Below are positions 1 to 9,490 of a stretch of 64,000 bases of DNA, in pieces. The DNA lies in assembly GCF_014639435.1 (NCBI RefSeq), contig NZ_BMFZ01000004.1, positions 1 through 64,000 of the forward strand. Reading direction: 5' to 3'. The translations under genes and the position numbers were made by a program. Positions within the stretch are counted from its first letter, which is position 1. Each line of letters starts with the position of its first letter. The stretch is from Hafnia psychrotolerans. Its GTDB lineage: Bacteria; Pseudomonadota; Gammaproteobacteria; Enterobacterales; Enterobacteriaceae. The notes beneath the pieces were generated by a model. That model saw only the letters and a list, made by a program, of their open reading frames with translations. It searched no databases and had not been told where the DNA came from.

Positions 1-84
1 TTATGCGCTCACAATAAGAATGAACATGTGCAACACCCAGTATTAAGTAAAGCGAGGGAATACAAGAAAGGGATGCAGATCACA
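1..84 (-). promoter_or_regulatory. lac-type promoter, CRP site and operator (lacZ presumably left of window)
   Basis: Read on the minus strand, the gap after lacI reproduces the E. coli lac control region with the same spacing. TGTGA of a CRP-like site begins at 84, followed 33 nt later by the -35 TTTACT (51-46), a 17-bp spacer, the -10 CATGTT (28-23), 8 nt, and then TTGTGAGCGCATAA (14-1), the left part of a lac operator. The second CRP half-site is poor. The operator is cut by the window edge. The layout implies that a LacI-controlled operon, most likely lacZ, starts just outside; that gene is not seen. Confidence 0.8.
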
Positions 85-115
85 GATTCACATCGGTGTG
101 TTCTGCCTTTGGGCG

Positions 116-1198
116 TTACAACGCACTGAGCTGCCGCGCAATGCGGATCAGTTCCTGGGACAAAGATTCCGGTGAAGCATGCGCTTCGCCGGGTTTCGCC
201 GTGGTATGGCGTTCAACCAGAGAGGTCGGCAGCAGCAGTGATGACCTACGGTAGTCACCTTGGGGATGCAGGTCATCGACCAGACGATTCACACTCTCGT
301 GCCCGAGCAGGCGGAAATCCTGCTTGATGGTGGTCAGTGGCGGGAAGAAAAATGCGCTGTCTTCGGTATCGTCATAACCCATTACCGAGATTTGCTCCGG
401 CACACGCAGGCCGAATTCATGTGCCGCACGCAGCACACCCAGCGCCATCTGATCATTGGCCACCAGAATCGCAGTAGGCCGCTCTGGCTGGTTGAGCAGT
501 AACAATGCCTGCTGGTAGCCAGATGCCGCGCTCCAGTCGCCGTGCTGCACCGTACAAGGCTTCACATTGTGCTTCGCCATCGTTTGCAGCCAGCCTTCAT
601 AACGCAGGCGCGCAGAAATGGATTCAAGCGGGCCGGTCAACACCGCAATCTGCTGATGCCCAAGCGCCAGCAGATGTTCCACGCCCTGCTCTGCCCCACA
701 GTGCGGATCGAATAAAATCTTGAACACGTCAGCCTGCGGATCGACATCCAGAAACAGCGCCGGTAAATTGTTGCACATCTGCGCAATCGCCTGCGCATTG
801 TCGTTCGACAGCGGTACGTTGATCAGCACGCCATCGACCCGTTGCGACATCAGCTCGCTCACCGCCGCACGGCAGGCGGACAGACTCAGGTTGTCCGTCA
901 TCGAAATCACCACGTTAAACCCCAATTGGTTAGCGCGGGTTTTCATCGCAGAGGCAATTTGCGATGGCGCATGCAGCGCCAGTTCGGTGGTCGCCAGTCC
1001 CAGCGTGTAACTTTGTTTGCCCGCCAGTTGCTGCGCGACACGGTTCGGCACGTAGTTCAGCGCAACCATCGCCTTCTCGACGTTATCGCGCGTCTTGGCC
1101 GAGACGTGCGCCGCCTGATTAAGCACGCGGGAAACGGTCTGATAAGACACACCTGCATGGCGCGCCACATCATCGAGGGTGACAGATTTTGGCTTCAT
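116..1198 (-). CDS. lacI: lac operon repressor LacI
   Basis: A 360-residue LacI/GalR-family repressor that would bind the lac operator and release it on binding allolactose or a similar inducer. The N-terminal helix-turn-helix (residues about 6-27) carries Y19, Q20 and R24, the same recognition residues as Y17/Q18/R22 of E. coli LacI, which fits the TTGTGAGC half-operator downstream. A periplasmic-binding-like core follows, with near-identical stretches such as VANDQMALG and GYDDTEDS. The C-terminus has a Leu/Ile-rich helix (LSQELIRIARQLSAL) like the E. coli tetramerisation helix, so loop formation is probably kept. It lies just downstream of fbaA, separated by the fbaA terminator, and is followed by the lac promoter. 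E. coli has mscS (yggB) at this position, so the locus appears to be an insertion relative to that order. Confidence 0.93.
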   Translation of the reverse strand: MKPKSVTLDDVARHAGVSYQTVSRVLNQAAHVSAKTRDNVEKAMVALNYVPNRVAQQLAGKQSYTLGLATTELALHAPSQIASAMKTRANQLGFNVVISMTDNLSLSACRAAVSELMSQRVDGVLINVPLSNDNAQAIAQMCNNLPALFLDVDPQADVFKILFDPHCGAEQGVEHLLALGHQQIAVLTGPLESISARLRYEGWLQTMAKHNVKPCTVQHGDWSAASGYQQALLLLNQPERPTAILVANDQMALGVLRAAHEFGLRVPEQISVMGYDDTEDSAFFFPPLTTIKQDFRLLGHESVNRLVDDLHPQGDYRRSSLLLPTSLVERHTTAKPGEAHASPESLSQELIRIARQLSAL

Positions 1199-1263
1199 GG
1201 CTCTCTCTTCGGGGATTTATGCGGGAACGCGCAGCACGAGCTATTGTGGCCGGAAAGCAGACA

Positions 1264-1288
1264 ATAAAAAAGGGGCCGAAGCCCCTTT
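1264..1288 (-). terminator. intrinsic terminator of the epd-pgk-fbaA operon
   Basis: Minus-strand hairpin with AGGGGC/GCCCCT stem, TTCG tetraloop and a following run of Ts. It lies between the fbaA stop and lacI, ending the glycolytic operon. Confidence 0.85.
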
Positions 1289-1335
1289 GGTTATGATCCT
1301 CACATTCCGGTGGTCAAGCACCGGAAGGGTAAGAA

Positions 1336-2415
1336 TTACAGTACGTCGATCGCGTTCAGTTCTTTGAATGCCAGTTCCAGGCGAGTCACCATGGAAGCCT
1401 GTGCAGAACGCAGCCATACGCGTGGGTCATAGAATTTCTTGTTAGGTTTGTCCGCGCCTTCCGGGTTACCCAACTGACCTTGCAGGTAAGCTTCGTTTTT
1501 CTTGTAGAACTGCAGGATACCGTCCCAGTTTGCCCATTGGGTGTCGGTATCGATGTTCATTTTGATCACACCGTAGCCTACAGATTCTTTGATTTCTGCT
1601 GCAGTCGAACCAGAACCGCCGTGGAACACGAAGTTCAGGCTGTTGTGTGGCAGGTTGTGTTTCTTGCAAACGTATTCCTGAGAGTCGCGCAGAATCGTTG
1701 GAGTCAGTTTAACGTTACCTGGTTTGTACACGCCGTGTACGTTACCGAATGACGCAGCGATAGTGAAACGCGGGCTGATTGCATTCAGTTTTTCGTATGC
1801 GTAATCAACGTCTTGCGGCTGAGTGTACAGCGCAGATGCGTCCATATGGCTGTTGTCTACGCCATCTTCTTCACCACCAGTACAACCCAGTTCGATTTCC
1901 AGAGTCATATCGATTTTTGCCATGCGAGCTAAATACTTGCTGCAAATTTCGATGTTTTCTTCCAGGGATTCTTCAGACAGGTCGATCATGTGTGAAGAGA
2001 ACAGTGGTTTACCGGTTTTGGCGAAGTGAGCTTCACCTGCGTCCAGCAGACCGTCGATCCATGGCAGCAGTTTTTTCGCGCAATGGTCAGTGTGCAGGAT
2101 AACCGGCACGCCGTAATGTTCTGCCATCTGATGCACATGGTGTGCGCCAGAGATTGCCCCCAGAATTGCAGCGCCTTGTGGCACGTCAGTTTTCAGGCCT
2201 TTGCCAGCGATGAACGCAGCGCCGCCGTTAGAGAACTGAACGATAACCGGGGAACGGACTTTCGCAGCGGCTTCAAGCACGGCGTTGATAGAGTCGGTGC
2301 CTACGCAGTTAACCGCTGGCAGAGCAAATTTGTTTTCTTTAGCAATAGCGAAAACTTTCTGTACATCATCACCAGTGATAACGCCTGGTTTTACGAAATC
2401 AAAAATTTTAGACAT
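1336..2415 (-). CDS. fbaA: class II fructose-1,6-bisphosphate aldolase
   Basis: Zinc-dependent aldolase that splits fructose-1,6-bisphosphate into dihydroxyacetone phosphate and glyceraldehyde-3-phosphate in cytosolic glycolysis. It has 359 residues, the same length as E. coli FbaA. Visible active-site features are HTDHCAKK (catalytic Asp110 and zinc His111, counting the initiator Met), the zinc histidine in GNVHGVYKPG, and VFHGGSGS. It is the last gene of the epd-pgk-fbaA operon. The 129-nt gap from pgk holds a hairpin and may allow separate control. Confidence 0.97.
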   Translation of the reverse strand: MSKIFDFVKPGVITGDDVQKVFAIAKENKFALPAVNCVGTDSINAVLEAAAKVRSPVIVQFSNGGAAFIAGKGLKTDVPQGAAILGAISGAHHVHQMAEHYGVPVILHTDHCAKKLLPWIDGLLDAGEAHFAKTGKPLFSSHMIDLSEESLEENIEICSKYLARMAKIDMTLEIELGCTGGEEDGVDNSHMDASALYTQPQDVDYAYEKLNAISPRFTIAASFGNVHGVYKPGNVKLTPTILRDSQEYVCKKHNLPHNSLNFVFHGGSGSTAAEIKESVGYGVIKMNIDTDTQWANWDGILQFYKKNEAYLQGQLGNPEGADKPNKKFYDPRVWLRSAQASMVTRLELAFKELNAIDVL

Positions 2416-2500
2416 AGTTCTTTGTCCTGTATTCGTCGGCCGTAGATGGATTGAATCGGTTTGCTATGTCGCGCGAGTTCCACTGTGCAGCCCCTCGCAC

Positions 2501-2536
2501 GACAAAGAAGAACAGGAAGCCCTATGCTTCCTGTTC
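2501..2536 (-). terminator. hairpin between pgk and fbaA
   Basis: Perfect 11-bp stem (GAACAGGAAGC with GCTTCCTGTTC, loop of 5) followed on the minus strand by TTCTTTG. The T-run is weak, so it may be a partial terminator or an mRNA-processing/stability structure rather than a full stop between pgk and fbaA. Confidence 0.55.
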
Positions 2537-2544
2537 AGGGTTCA

Positions 2545-3708
2545 TTACTTCTTAGCACGCTCTTCCAGCATCACAACCGCTGGCAGTGCTTTCCCTTCAA
2601 CGAACTCCAGGAATGCGCCACCGCCAGTGGAGATATAGGAAATTTTGTCAGCGATACCGAACAGATCGATAGCCGCTAAGGTGTCGCCGCCGCCTGCGAT
2701 AGAGAAACCTTCGCTATCAGCAATGGCCTGCGCCACAATTTCGGTTCCTCTACGGAAGTTAGGGAACTCGAACACGCCTACCGGGCCATTCCACAGAATG
2801 GTTTTCGCGTTTTTGATGATCTCAGCAAGGCGATTTGCAGACTCGTCGCCCATGTCGAGAATTTGTTCGTCATCTTTGATGTCTTTAACAGACTTCACGG
2901 TTGCCGTTGCAGTTTCAGAGAACTCAGTGGCCACGCGAACGTCTGTCGGAACAGGAATATCGCAAAGCGTCAGCAGTCGTTTGGCTTCATCAACCAAGCC
3001 AGCTTCGTAGAGAGATTTACCGACATTATTACCTTGAGCGGCCACGAAGGTGTTCGCAATACCACCGCCAACGATCAGCTGGTCAGCGATTTTGGACAAG
3101 GAATCCAGAACAGTCAGTTTAGTGGAGACTTTAGAACCGCCTACGATCGCAACCATTGGACGCGCTGGGTTACCTAATGCTTTACCCAATGCTTCCAGCT
3201 CTGCTGACAGCAGAGGACCCGCACAGGCGATTGGGGCAAATTTGCCGACGCCGTGGGTGGAGGCTTGTGCACGGTGTGCGGTACCAAAGGCATCCATCAC
3301 GTAAATGTCACAAAGTGCGGCGTATTTTTTAGACAGTGTTTCATCGTCTTTCTTTTCGCCTTTGTTAAAGCGAACGTTTTCCAGAACAACCAGTTCACCT
3401 TCAGCAACGTCAACGCCATCAAGGTAATCTTTAGCCAGACGAACAGGAGAAGACAATTTATCTTTTAGATAGTTAACAACTGGCAGGAGAGAAAACTCTT
3501 CGTTGTACTCGCCTTCAGTCGGACGGCCCAGATGCGAGGTAACCATCACGCGTGCGCCTTGTTTCAGGGCAATTTCGATGGTAGGTAATGACGCGCGAAT
3601 ACGTGCATCAGATGTCACTTTGCCATCTTTAACCGGCACGTTAAGGTCCGCACGGATCAGTACGCGTTTACCCGCTAAATCCAGATCGCTCATCTTAATA
3701 ACAGACAT
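2545..3708 (-). CDS. pgk: phosphoglycerate kinase
   Basis: Transfers phosphate from 1,3-bisphosphoglycerate to ADP in glycolysis. It has 387 residues, identical in length to the E. coli enzyme. The N-terminal substrate-binding signature ([14 protein letters not shown]) and [10 protein letters not shown] are present, followed by the nucleotide-binding half with [29 protein letters not shown] and the C-terminal [10 protein letters not shown] and [10 protein letters not shown] loops. It lies 71 nt downstream of epd on the same strand, as in E. coli. Confidence 0.97.
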   Translation of the reverse strand: MSVIKMSDLDLAGKRVLIRADLNVPVKDGKVTSDARIRASLPTIEIALKQGARVMVTSHLGRPTEGEYNEEFSLLPVVNYLKDKLSSPVRLAKDYLDGVDVAEGELVVLENVRFNKGEKKDDETLSKKYAALCDIYVMDAFGTAHRAQASTHGVGKFAPIACAGPLLSAELEALGKALGNPARPMVAIVGGSKVSTKLTVLDSLSKIADQLIVGGGIANTFVAAQGNNVGKSLYEAGLVDEAKRLLTLCDIPVPTDVRVATEFSETATATVKSVKDIKDDEQILDMGDESANRLAEIIKNAKTILWNGPVGVFEFPNFRRGTEIVAQAIADSEGFSIAGGGDTLAAIDLFGIADKISYISTGGGAFLEFVEGKALPAVVMLEERAKK

Positions 3709-3779
3709 GGTGAATCCTCTCGTTGATTCTCTTTAAAGTTGCTTGAGGGCACTTCCAGCTACTGGCCGAAAGTGCCGTA

Positions 3780-4796
3780 CTAGAAACCGCTAGCGGACAT
3801 TGCTAATGTTGTATCCAACATTCTGTTGGCAAAGCCCCACTCGTTATCGCACCAGACCAGCGTCTTAATCAGGTGCTGCCCACTTACCCGCGTTTGCGTA
3901 CCATCGACGATAGCGCTATGGGGATCATGGTTAAAATCTGTTGAGACTAATGGTAGTTCGGTATAGTCAACAATACCACGAAAAGCGCCATTCGCGGCCT
4001 TTTGCAACAGTTGGTTAACCTCATCGACCGTCACACATCCCTCGACAAAAACGCTTAAATCTATCGCCGTGACATTGATGGTCGGCACACGCACTGAGAT
4101 GGCTTCGAAGCGATCGCAGAACTTCGGCATGATGCGCGTGATACCTGCGGCAAGTTTGGTATCGACCGGAATAATTGACTGGCTCGCGGCGCGTGTTCGG
4201 CGTAAATCCGCATGATAGGAGTCAATCACGGGTTGGTCGTTCATCGAGGCATGGATGGTGGTCACTGTACCGGATTCGATGCCATAAGCGTCGTCCAGTA
4301 GCTTAATAATAGGAATGATACAATTGGTGGTACAGGATGCGTTGGAAACAATACGGTGCTGGCGTTCGAGAAGGTTTTGGTTGACGCCATAAACGACAGT
4401 GGCGTCGAGATCGTGACCGCCCGGATGCGCAAACAGAATCTTCTTCGCGCCCGCCGCCAGTTGCACTTCGCCATCTTCGCGACTGCCATAAACACCGGTG
4501 CAGTCGAGGACGACATCAATGCTCAACTCTCCCCAAGGTAGCGAGGAGGCATCCGGTTGATGCAACAGACGGATGCTGTCGTCGCCGACATACAGAACGT
4601 CGCCTTCCTGATGCACATCCCACGAGAAACGCCCGTGGCTGGAGTCATATTTTAACAGGTGAGCCATTCCTTCAGGGCTGGCCAGTTCGTTGATAGCAAC
4701 AACGCTGATTTCCGCCCGACGTCCGGATTCGTATAACGCGCGCAATACGCTACGGCCGATGCGACCAAAGCCATTAATTGCAATACGTATTGGCAT
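3780..4796 (-). CDS. epd: D-erythrose-4-phosphate dehydrogenase
   Basis: NAD-dependent oxidation of erythrose-4-phosphate to 4-phosphoerythronate, the first step of de novo pyridoxal phosphate synthesis. It is a GAPDH paralogue of 338 residues, with the NAD-binding GFGRIG near residues 9-14 and the catalytic SNASCTTNC with Cys155. The first gene of the epd-pgk-fbaA operon identifies it as Epd rather than GapA, as does the divergent N-terminal region typical of Epd. A Cra-like site and a sigma70-type promoter lie upstream. Confidence 0.94.
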   Translation of the reverse strand: MPIRIAINGFGRIGRSVLRALYESGRRAEISVVAINELASPEGMAHLLKYDSSHGRFSWDVHQEGDVLYVGDDSIRLLHQPDASSLPWGELSIDVVLDCTGVYGSREDGEVQLAAGAKKILFAHPGGHDLDATVVYGVNQNLLERQHRIVSNASCTTNCIIPIIKLLDDAYGIESGTVTTIHASMNDQPVIDSYHADLRRTRAASQSIIPVDTKLAAGITRIMPKFCDRFEAISVRVPTINVTAIDLSVFVEGCVTVDEVNQLLQKAANGAFRGIVDYTELPLVSTDFNHDPHSAIVDGTQTRVSGQHLIKTLVWCDNEWGFANRMLDTTLAMSASGF

Positions 4797-4840
4797 ACCT
4801 CTCCCTGTTACACGGTGATCGCCTTTTGGCGTTAACCACT

Positions 4841-4869
4841 ATAGTAATGCAGTGCGCAGTAACGGTGAA
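4841..4869 (-). promoter_or_regulatory. candidate sigma70 promoter of epd
   Basis: On the minus strand, TTCACC (4869-4864), a 17-bp spacer and TACTAT (4846-4841), about 45 nt before the epd start codon. Recognised by eye only; the -35 is weak. Confidence 0.35.
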
Positions 4870-4970
4870 TCATTCTCAACAACCTTTTATGACATGTTTG
4901 ACCTTTTAAGGTTCAAATCATGTCAGGACGTTGACTACCTCAGCCTGAAGTTGCCCCCCAAAACCGTCAA

Positions 4971-4984
4971 CTGAAACGGTTCAG
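4971..4984. promoter_or_regulatory. candidate Cra (FruR) operator upstream of epd
   Basis: CTGAAACGGTTCAG is a near-palindrome that fits the Cra consensus (TGAAWCSNTTCA type). It lies about 175 nt upstream of epd in the 500-nt epd/tktA spacer. The E. coli epd-pgk-fbaA operon is known to be Cra-controlled, so a site here makes sense. The rest of the 4797-5298 spacer shows only AT-rich sequence and the tktA terminator. Confidence 0.55.
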
Positions 4985-5249
4985 CCGAGCATAAACCAAA
5001 CAGCAAACAAAAGGAATAATCTGCCTGTTTTGAACGCATTTTCGTGTCGATTCGCTGAAAAAACCGGCAATACGAAACCCTGTTTTTACCGCGACTTCAC
5101 GTCGAGATCGCATTTATGCCAATCTTTTCCCATGAACCGACAACATTAAACAATAATATAGAAACCAGATTGTAGCCGAGTCGGCTATTTCTCCGTTTGA
5201 CCTACGTCATTTGCGATGAGAAATGCGAGTTGGGTCATAAACTGAAGCA

Positions 5250-5277
5250 ATAAAAAAGGCACCCGATGGATGCCTTC
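5250..5277 (-). terminator. intrinsic terminator of tktA
   Basis: Minus-strand stem AAGGCATCC/GGTGCCTT (one mismatch) with an ATCG loop and a run of six Ts, 22 nt after the tktA stop. Confidence 0.85.
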
Positions 5278-5298
5278 AGATTTCTATAGCTTAACTTC

Positions 5299-7293
5299 TT
5301 ACTTCAATAACGTCTGAGCTTGTGCAACAACGTTTTCGACAGTAAAGCCAAACTCTTTGAACAGCTCTTCCGCCGGAGCAGATTCGCCGAAGCTGGTCAT
5401 GCCGACGATGGCGCCGTTCAGACCAACATATTTGTACCAGTAGTCAGCAATGCCCGCCTCTACCGCGACGCGTGCGCTCACTGCTTTCGGCAACACGGAT
5501 TCACGGTACGCGGCGTCCTGCTTGTCGAAGGCGTCCGTTGACGGCATGGACACGACGCGCACTTTGGTGCCCGCTGCGGCCAGTTTATCGGCCGCTTCTA
5601 CCGTAATACCGACTTCAGAACCGGTGGCGATCAGGATCACTTCAGGTGTGCCGTCGCAATCTTTCAGCACGTAACCACCGCGCGCCACGTTAGCCAATTG
5701 TTCGGCAGTACGCGGTTGCTGGGTCAGGTTCTGACGAGAGAAGATCAGCGTAACCGGACCGTCGTTACGTTCGATAGCGTATTTCCATGCCACCGCAGAC
5801 TCAACCTGATCCGCAGGACGCCAGGTGCTCATGTTTGGCGTCACGCGCAAGCTGGCCATTTGCTCAACCGGCTGGTGGGTCGGACCGTCTTCGCCCAGAC
5901 CGATGGAGTCATGGGTGTAAACGAACACGTTACGGATTTTCATCAGCGCAGCCATACGCACCGCGTTACGGGCATATTCCACAAACATCAGGAAGGTCGC
6001 CGAGTACGGCAGGAAACCGCCGTGCAGCGCGATGCCGTTGGTGATCGCGGTCATACCGAATTCGCGCACACCATAGTGAATGTAGTTACCGGCGAGATCG
6101 TCGCCCAGTGATGTCGAGCCAGACCACATCGTCAGGTTGCTTGGCGCGAGGTCAGCGGAGCCGCCGAGGAATTCTGGTAACACTTTACCGAAGGCTTCCA
6201 GCGTATTTTGTGACGCTTTACGGCTGGCAATATTGGCAGGCTTAGCCTGCAATTCTTCGATAAATTTCTGTGAATCGGCTTGCCAGTTAGCAGGCAGTTC
6301 ACCGTTAACACGGCGTTTGAACTCTTTTGCCAGCTCAGGGTGCGCCTTCGCATAGGCCGCGAACTTCTCATCCCATGCGGCTTCTTTGGCCTTACCGGCT
6401 TCTTTCGCATCCCACTGAGCATAAATGTCCTGCGGAATTTCAAACGGAGGATAATTCCAGCCCAGTTGTTTGCGGGTTGCTGCCACTTCAGCATCGCCCA
6501 GCGGCGCGCCGTGTGCTTCATGGGAACCGGCTTTGTTTGGTGAACCAAAACCGATCACGGTTTTGCACATCAGCAAAGAAGGTTTGTCGGTAACCTTATG
6601 AGATTCTTCGATGGCAGCTTTAATGGACGCTGCATCGTGGCCATCAATGTCACGTACTACATGCCAACCATAAGCTTCGAAGCGTGCGGCGGTGTCATCG
6701 GTAAACCAGCCTTCAACGTGGCCATCGATAGAGATGCCGTTGTCATCATAAAACGCGGTCAGTTTGCCGAGCTTCATGGTGCCCGCCAGCGAGCAGACCT
6801 CGTGGGAGATCCCTTCCATCATGCAACCGTCGCCCATAAAGGCGTAGGTGTGATGGTCGACAATATCGTGACCCGGTTGATTGAACTGCGCAGCCAGCGT
6901 CCGTTCAGCAATAGCAAAACCGACGGCGTTGGCGATACCCTGACCGAGCGGGCCGGTGGTGGTTTCAACACCAGCCGTATAGCCGTATTCCGGATGGCCT
7001 GGGGTTTTAGAATGCAGTTGACGGAAGTTAGCCAGTTCGCTCATCGGCAAGTCATAGCCCGTGAGGTGCAACAGGCTATAAATCAGCATTGAACCATGGC
7101 CATTTGACAACACGAAGCGGTCGCGGTCAGCCCAGTGCGGGTTAGTGGGGTTGTGGTTCATATAGTCACGCCACAGAACTTCGGCAATGTCTGCCATGCC
7201 CATCGGGGCGCCAGGGTGGCCGGATTTGGCTTTCTGTACGGCGTCCATACTCAGTGCACGGATAGCGTTCGCAAGCTCTTTACGAGAGGACAT
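5299..7293 (-). CDS. tktA: transketolase 1
   Basis: Thiamine-diphosphate enzyme of the non-oxidative pentose phosphate pathway that moves two-carbon ketol units between sugar phosphates and also supplies erythrose-4-phosphate. It has 664 residues against 663 in E. coli TktA. His26 lies in the SGHPGAP motif, GDG at 154-156 begins the ThDP-binding motif, and the pyrimidine domain contains [10 protein letters not shown] with the conserved catalytic glutamate. It is monocistronic, ends at its own terminator, and lies upstream of epd, which consumes its product erythrose-4-phosphate. Confidence 0.97.
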   Translation of the reverse strand: MSSRKELANAIRALSMDAVQKAKSGHPGAPMGMADIAEVLWRDYMNHNPTNPHWADRDRFVLSNGHGSMLIYSLLHLTGYDLPMSELANFRQLHSKTPGHPEYGYTAGVETTTGPLGQGIANAVGFAIAERTLAAQFNQPGHDIVDHHTYAFMGDGCMMEGISHEVCSLAGTMKLGKLTAFYDDNGISIDGHVEGWFTDDTAARFEAYGWHVVRDIDGHDAASIKAAIEESHKVTDKPSLLMCKTVIGFGSPNKAGSHEAHGAPLGDAEVAATRKQLGWNYPPFEIPQDIYAQWDAKEAGKAKEAAWDEKFAAYAKAHPELAKEFKRRVNGELPANWQADSQKFIEELQAKPANIASRKASQNTLEAFGKVLPEFLGGSADLAPSNLTMWSGSTSLGDDLAGNYIHYGVREFGMTAITNGIALHGGFLPYSATFLMFVEYARNAVRMAALMKIRNVFVYTHDSIGLGEDGPTHQPVEQMASLRVTPNMSTWRPADQVESAVAWKYAIERNDGPVTLIFSRQNLTQQPRTAEQLANVARGGYVLKDCDGTPEVILIATGSEVGITVEAADKLAAAGTKVRVVSMPSTDAFDKQDAAYRESVLPKAVSARVAVEAGIADYWYKYVGLNGAIVGMTSFGESAPAEELFKEFGFTVENVVAQAQTLLK

Positions 7294-7542
7294 GTTCTAC
7301 TCCAGGTCGGATTAAAAAAGCAGTCAAGAAAGTCATTTTCTCAGACTAGGCATTAAAACGGCAAACTCTATTCGCGCGCGTGATGAACTTCACAGAATTC
7401 ACTTTTAAATCAGTGCGATTTTTAAGAGATCAACTATAGACCGACAGAAGCAAAAAACCTACCTTAACGCTATCCTTACCTTTAATGCCTTTTTACGGCT
7501 TTTTTCTCTGTTTCGCTTTTTACTTTTGGGAATCAAAAACTG

Positions 7543-8295
7543 ATGAAATTTACCCCCACGCTGTTGAGTCTAAGCGTTGTTACTCTGCTATCTGGCTGTG
7601 CCAATCTGAATACTGACACCTTAATGCAATCCGGCGCGCAGGCTTATCAGGCAGCAACGCTATCAGATGCAGATGTCAAAACGCTGAGCGTGCAGTCCTG
7701 TGAAGAGATGGACAAAAAAAATCAGGTCGCGCCCGATAACAGTAAATACGCGCAGCGTTTGAAGAAAATCTCCGCCGCGCTTGGCGATAATATTAATGGG
7801 CAACCGGCGAACTATAAGGTGTACATCACCAAAGACGTCAATGCCTGGGCAATGGCTAACGGCTGTATCCGTGTCTACAGCGGCCTGATGGACATGATGA
7901 ACGATAATGAAGTCGAAGGTGTGCTGGGACATGAAATGGGCCACGTGGCGCTGGGGCACACCCGCAAAGCGATGCAGGTAGCTTACAGCACAATGGCGGC
8001 TCGTTCGGCAGCATCTTCTTTAGGTGGCATCAGCGCAACGCTGTCTCAGTCACAACTGGCTGATCTTGGTGAGAAATACGTTAATGCACAGTTCTCGCAA
8101 AAGCAGGAATCCCAGGCAGATGATTACTCGTTCGATTTACTGAAAAAACGCGGTATCGACCCAACCGGTCTGGCCACCAGCTTCGAAAAACTGGCAACAC
8201 GGGATAAAGGAGGCAGCATAGGTTGGTTTAATGATCATCCCTCATCCGAGGCCCGCGCTAAACACATTCGTGAACGTATTGCCGCCGGTAAGTAA
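7543..8295 (+). CDS. loiP: outer-membrane metalloprotease lipoprotein LoiP (YggG)
   Basis: M48-family zinc metalloprotease anchored in the outer membrane; the E. coli homologue cleaves misfolded proteins and works with BepA. The 250-residue protein begins with a lipoprotein signal ending in LSGC, so Cys19 would be lipidated. The HEMGH zinc motif is at residues 130-134, and a downstream glutamate in SQADDYSFDLL is the likely third ligand. It is divergent from tktA with a 249-nt spacer in which no clear operator was recognised, and it is followed by a bidirectional terminator. Confidence 0.92.
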   Translation: MKFTPTLLSLSVVTLLSGCANLNTDTLMQSGAQAYQAATLSDADVKTLSVQSCEEMDKKNQVAPDNSKYAQRLKKISAALGDNINGQPANYKVYITKDVNAWAMANGCIRVYSGLMDMMNDNEVEGVLGHEMGHVALGHTRKAMQVAYSTMAARSAASSLGGISATLSQSQLADLGEKYVNAQFSQKQESQADDYSFDLLKKRGIDPTGLATSFEKLATRDKGGSIGWFNDHPSSEARAKHIRERIAAGK

Positions 8296-8334
8296 TTTCA
8301 AATTCCAAAAATTAAGATCCTTACTTTCCAGTAC

Positions 8335-8368
8335 ATAAAAAAGCCCGACATAAAGTCGGGCGATTTTT
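8335..8368. terminator. bidirectional terminator between loiP and speB
   Basis: Perfect 7-bp stem GCCCGAC/GTCGGGC with an ATAAA loop, As on the left and Ts on the right. It serves convergent loiP (+) and speB (-). Confidence 0.85.
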
Positions 8369-8400
8369 CCAATCGGCAACGAGAAGTCGATCCCGACCCA

Positions 8401-9336
8401 TTAGCCTTTTTTGTAAGCCTGTACGTGTAGCATTTCCAGCGCCAACGTGGCAGCCGCCAGCGCGGTGATTTCTGACTGATCGTAAGCCGGCGCCACTTCC
8501 ACGATATCCATACCGACGATATCCAGATCCAAATCCTTCAGGCCACGAACCAGTTTCAGCGCGCGATCAGACGTCAGCCCGCCGATCACCGGTGTGCCGG
8601 TACCCGGAGCGTGTGCCGGATCCAGACAATCGATGTCAAAGCTCAGGTAAACCGGCAGATCGCCGACAATTTGCTTAACCTGCGCCAGAATGTCATCCAC
8701 GGTGCGGTCGTTGACCTGCGCGGCATCCAGGACGGTGAAGCCGAGGTTTTTGTCGAACTCGGTGCGGATACCGATCTGCACCGAGTGATTCGGGTCGATC
8801 AGACCTTCGTTCGGCGCATGGAAGAACATGGTGCCGTGGTCGAATTTGCTGCCGTTAGAATAGGTGTCGGTATGCGCATCGAAATGCACCAGCGCCATTT
8901 TACCGAAGTGCTTGGCGTGCGCGCGCAGCAGTGGCAAGGTCACGAAGTGGTCGCCGCCGAAAGACAGCATACGCTTGCCGGACGCCAGCACTTTATCAGC
9001 ATGCTGTTGCAGCTTGTCCGTCAGATCCTGCGCATCACCGAAGTTGAACACCAGATCGCCACAGTCGATGACGTTCAGACGATCGCTCAGATCGAAATCC
9101 CACGGCCAGCGCTGACCTTCCCACGCCAGATTCACCGACACCTGACGGATAGCGGCAGGACCGAGGCGTGCGCCTGAACGGCCGGAGGTCGCCATGTCAA
9201 AAGGAATACCGGTGATGACCCAGTCAGCTTCCGCCGTGTATGGCTGGAAGTTCAGTGGAAAACGTAGAAAACCGAATGCGTTGGAAACCAGGGAGTTATC
9301 AGGCTCATTGCCTAAAGTGCTCACTAATTTGCTCAT
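8401..9336 (-). CDS. speB: agmatinase
   Basis: Manganese ureohydrolase that turns agmatine into putrescine and urea, completing the arginine route to putrescine begun by SpeA. Binuclear Mn motifs are visible: [13 protein letters not shown] and [10 protein letters not shown]. The start at 9336 ([10 protein letters not shown]) is chosen because GAGGA lies 7 nt upstream and because E. coli SpeB begins close to this point. This gives 311 residues; an upstream in-frame start would add 15 unlikely residues. It is transcribed after speA, separated by a terminator-like structure, so it may also have its own promoter. Confidence 0.95.
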   Translation of the reverse strand: MSKLVSTLGNEPDNSLVSNAFGFLRFPLNFQPYTAEADWVITGIPFDMATSGRSGARLGPAAIRQVSVNLAWEGQRWPWDFDLSDRLNVIDCGDLVFNFGDAQDLTDKLQQHADKVLASGKRMLSFGGDHFVTLPLLRAHAKHFGKMALVHFDAHTDTYSNGSKFDHGTMFFHAPNEGLIDPNHSVQIGIRTEFDKNLGFTVLDAAQVNDRTVDDILAQVKQIVGDLPVYLSFDIDCLDPAHAPGTGTPVIGGLTSDRALKLVRGLKDLDLDIVGMDIVEVAPAYDQSEITALAAATLALEMLHVQAYKKG

Positions 9337-9401
9337 AAATATGTCCTCTTTTTGCATCGCCGTGCAGCCTGCTGCTGACACCGCGTGGTGAAGTATAGAT
9401 G

Positions 9402-9482
9402 AAAAAAAATCCCCATCACGTCGTTAGCCCGACGGGAAAGGGATTTCTACTCTAACCCGGCTCAGCTTCAAGCCGGATTAGG
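9402..9482 (-). terminator. speA-speB intergenic hairpins
   Basis: Two minus-strand structures. The first after speA is an imperfect AATCCGGCTT/AGCCGGGTT hairpin at about 9454-9479 without a T-run. The second has an AAATCCC/GGGATTT outer stem (9446-9407) enclosing CGTCG/CGACG and is followed by eight Ts, a good intrinsic terminator. Read-through would feed speB. Confidence 0.65.
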
Positions 9483-9490
9483 GTGCGTTT

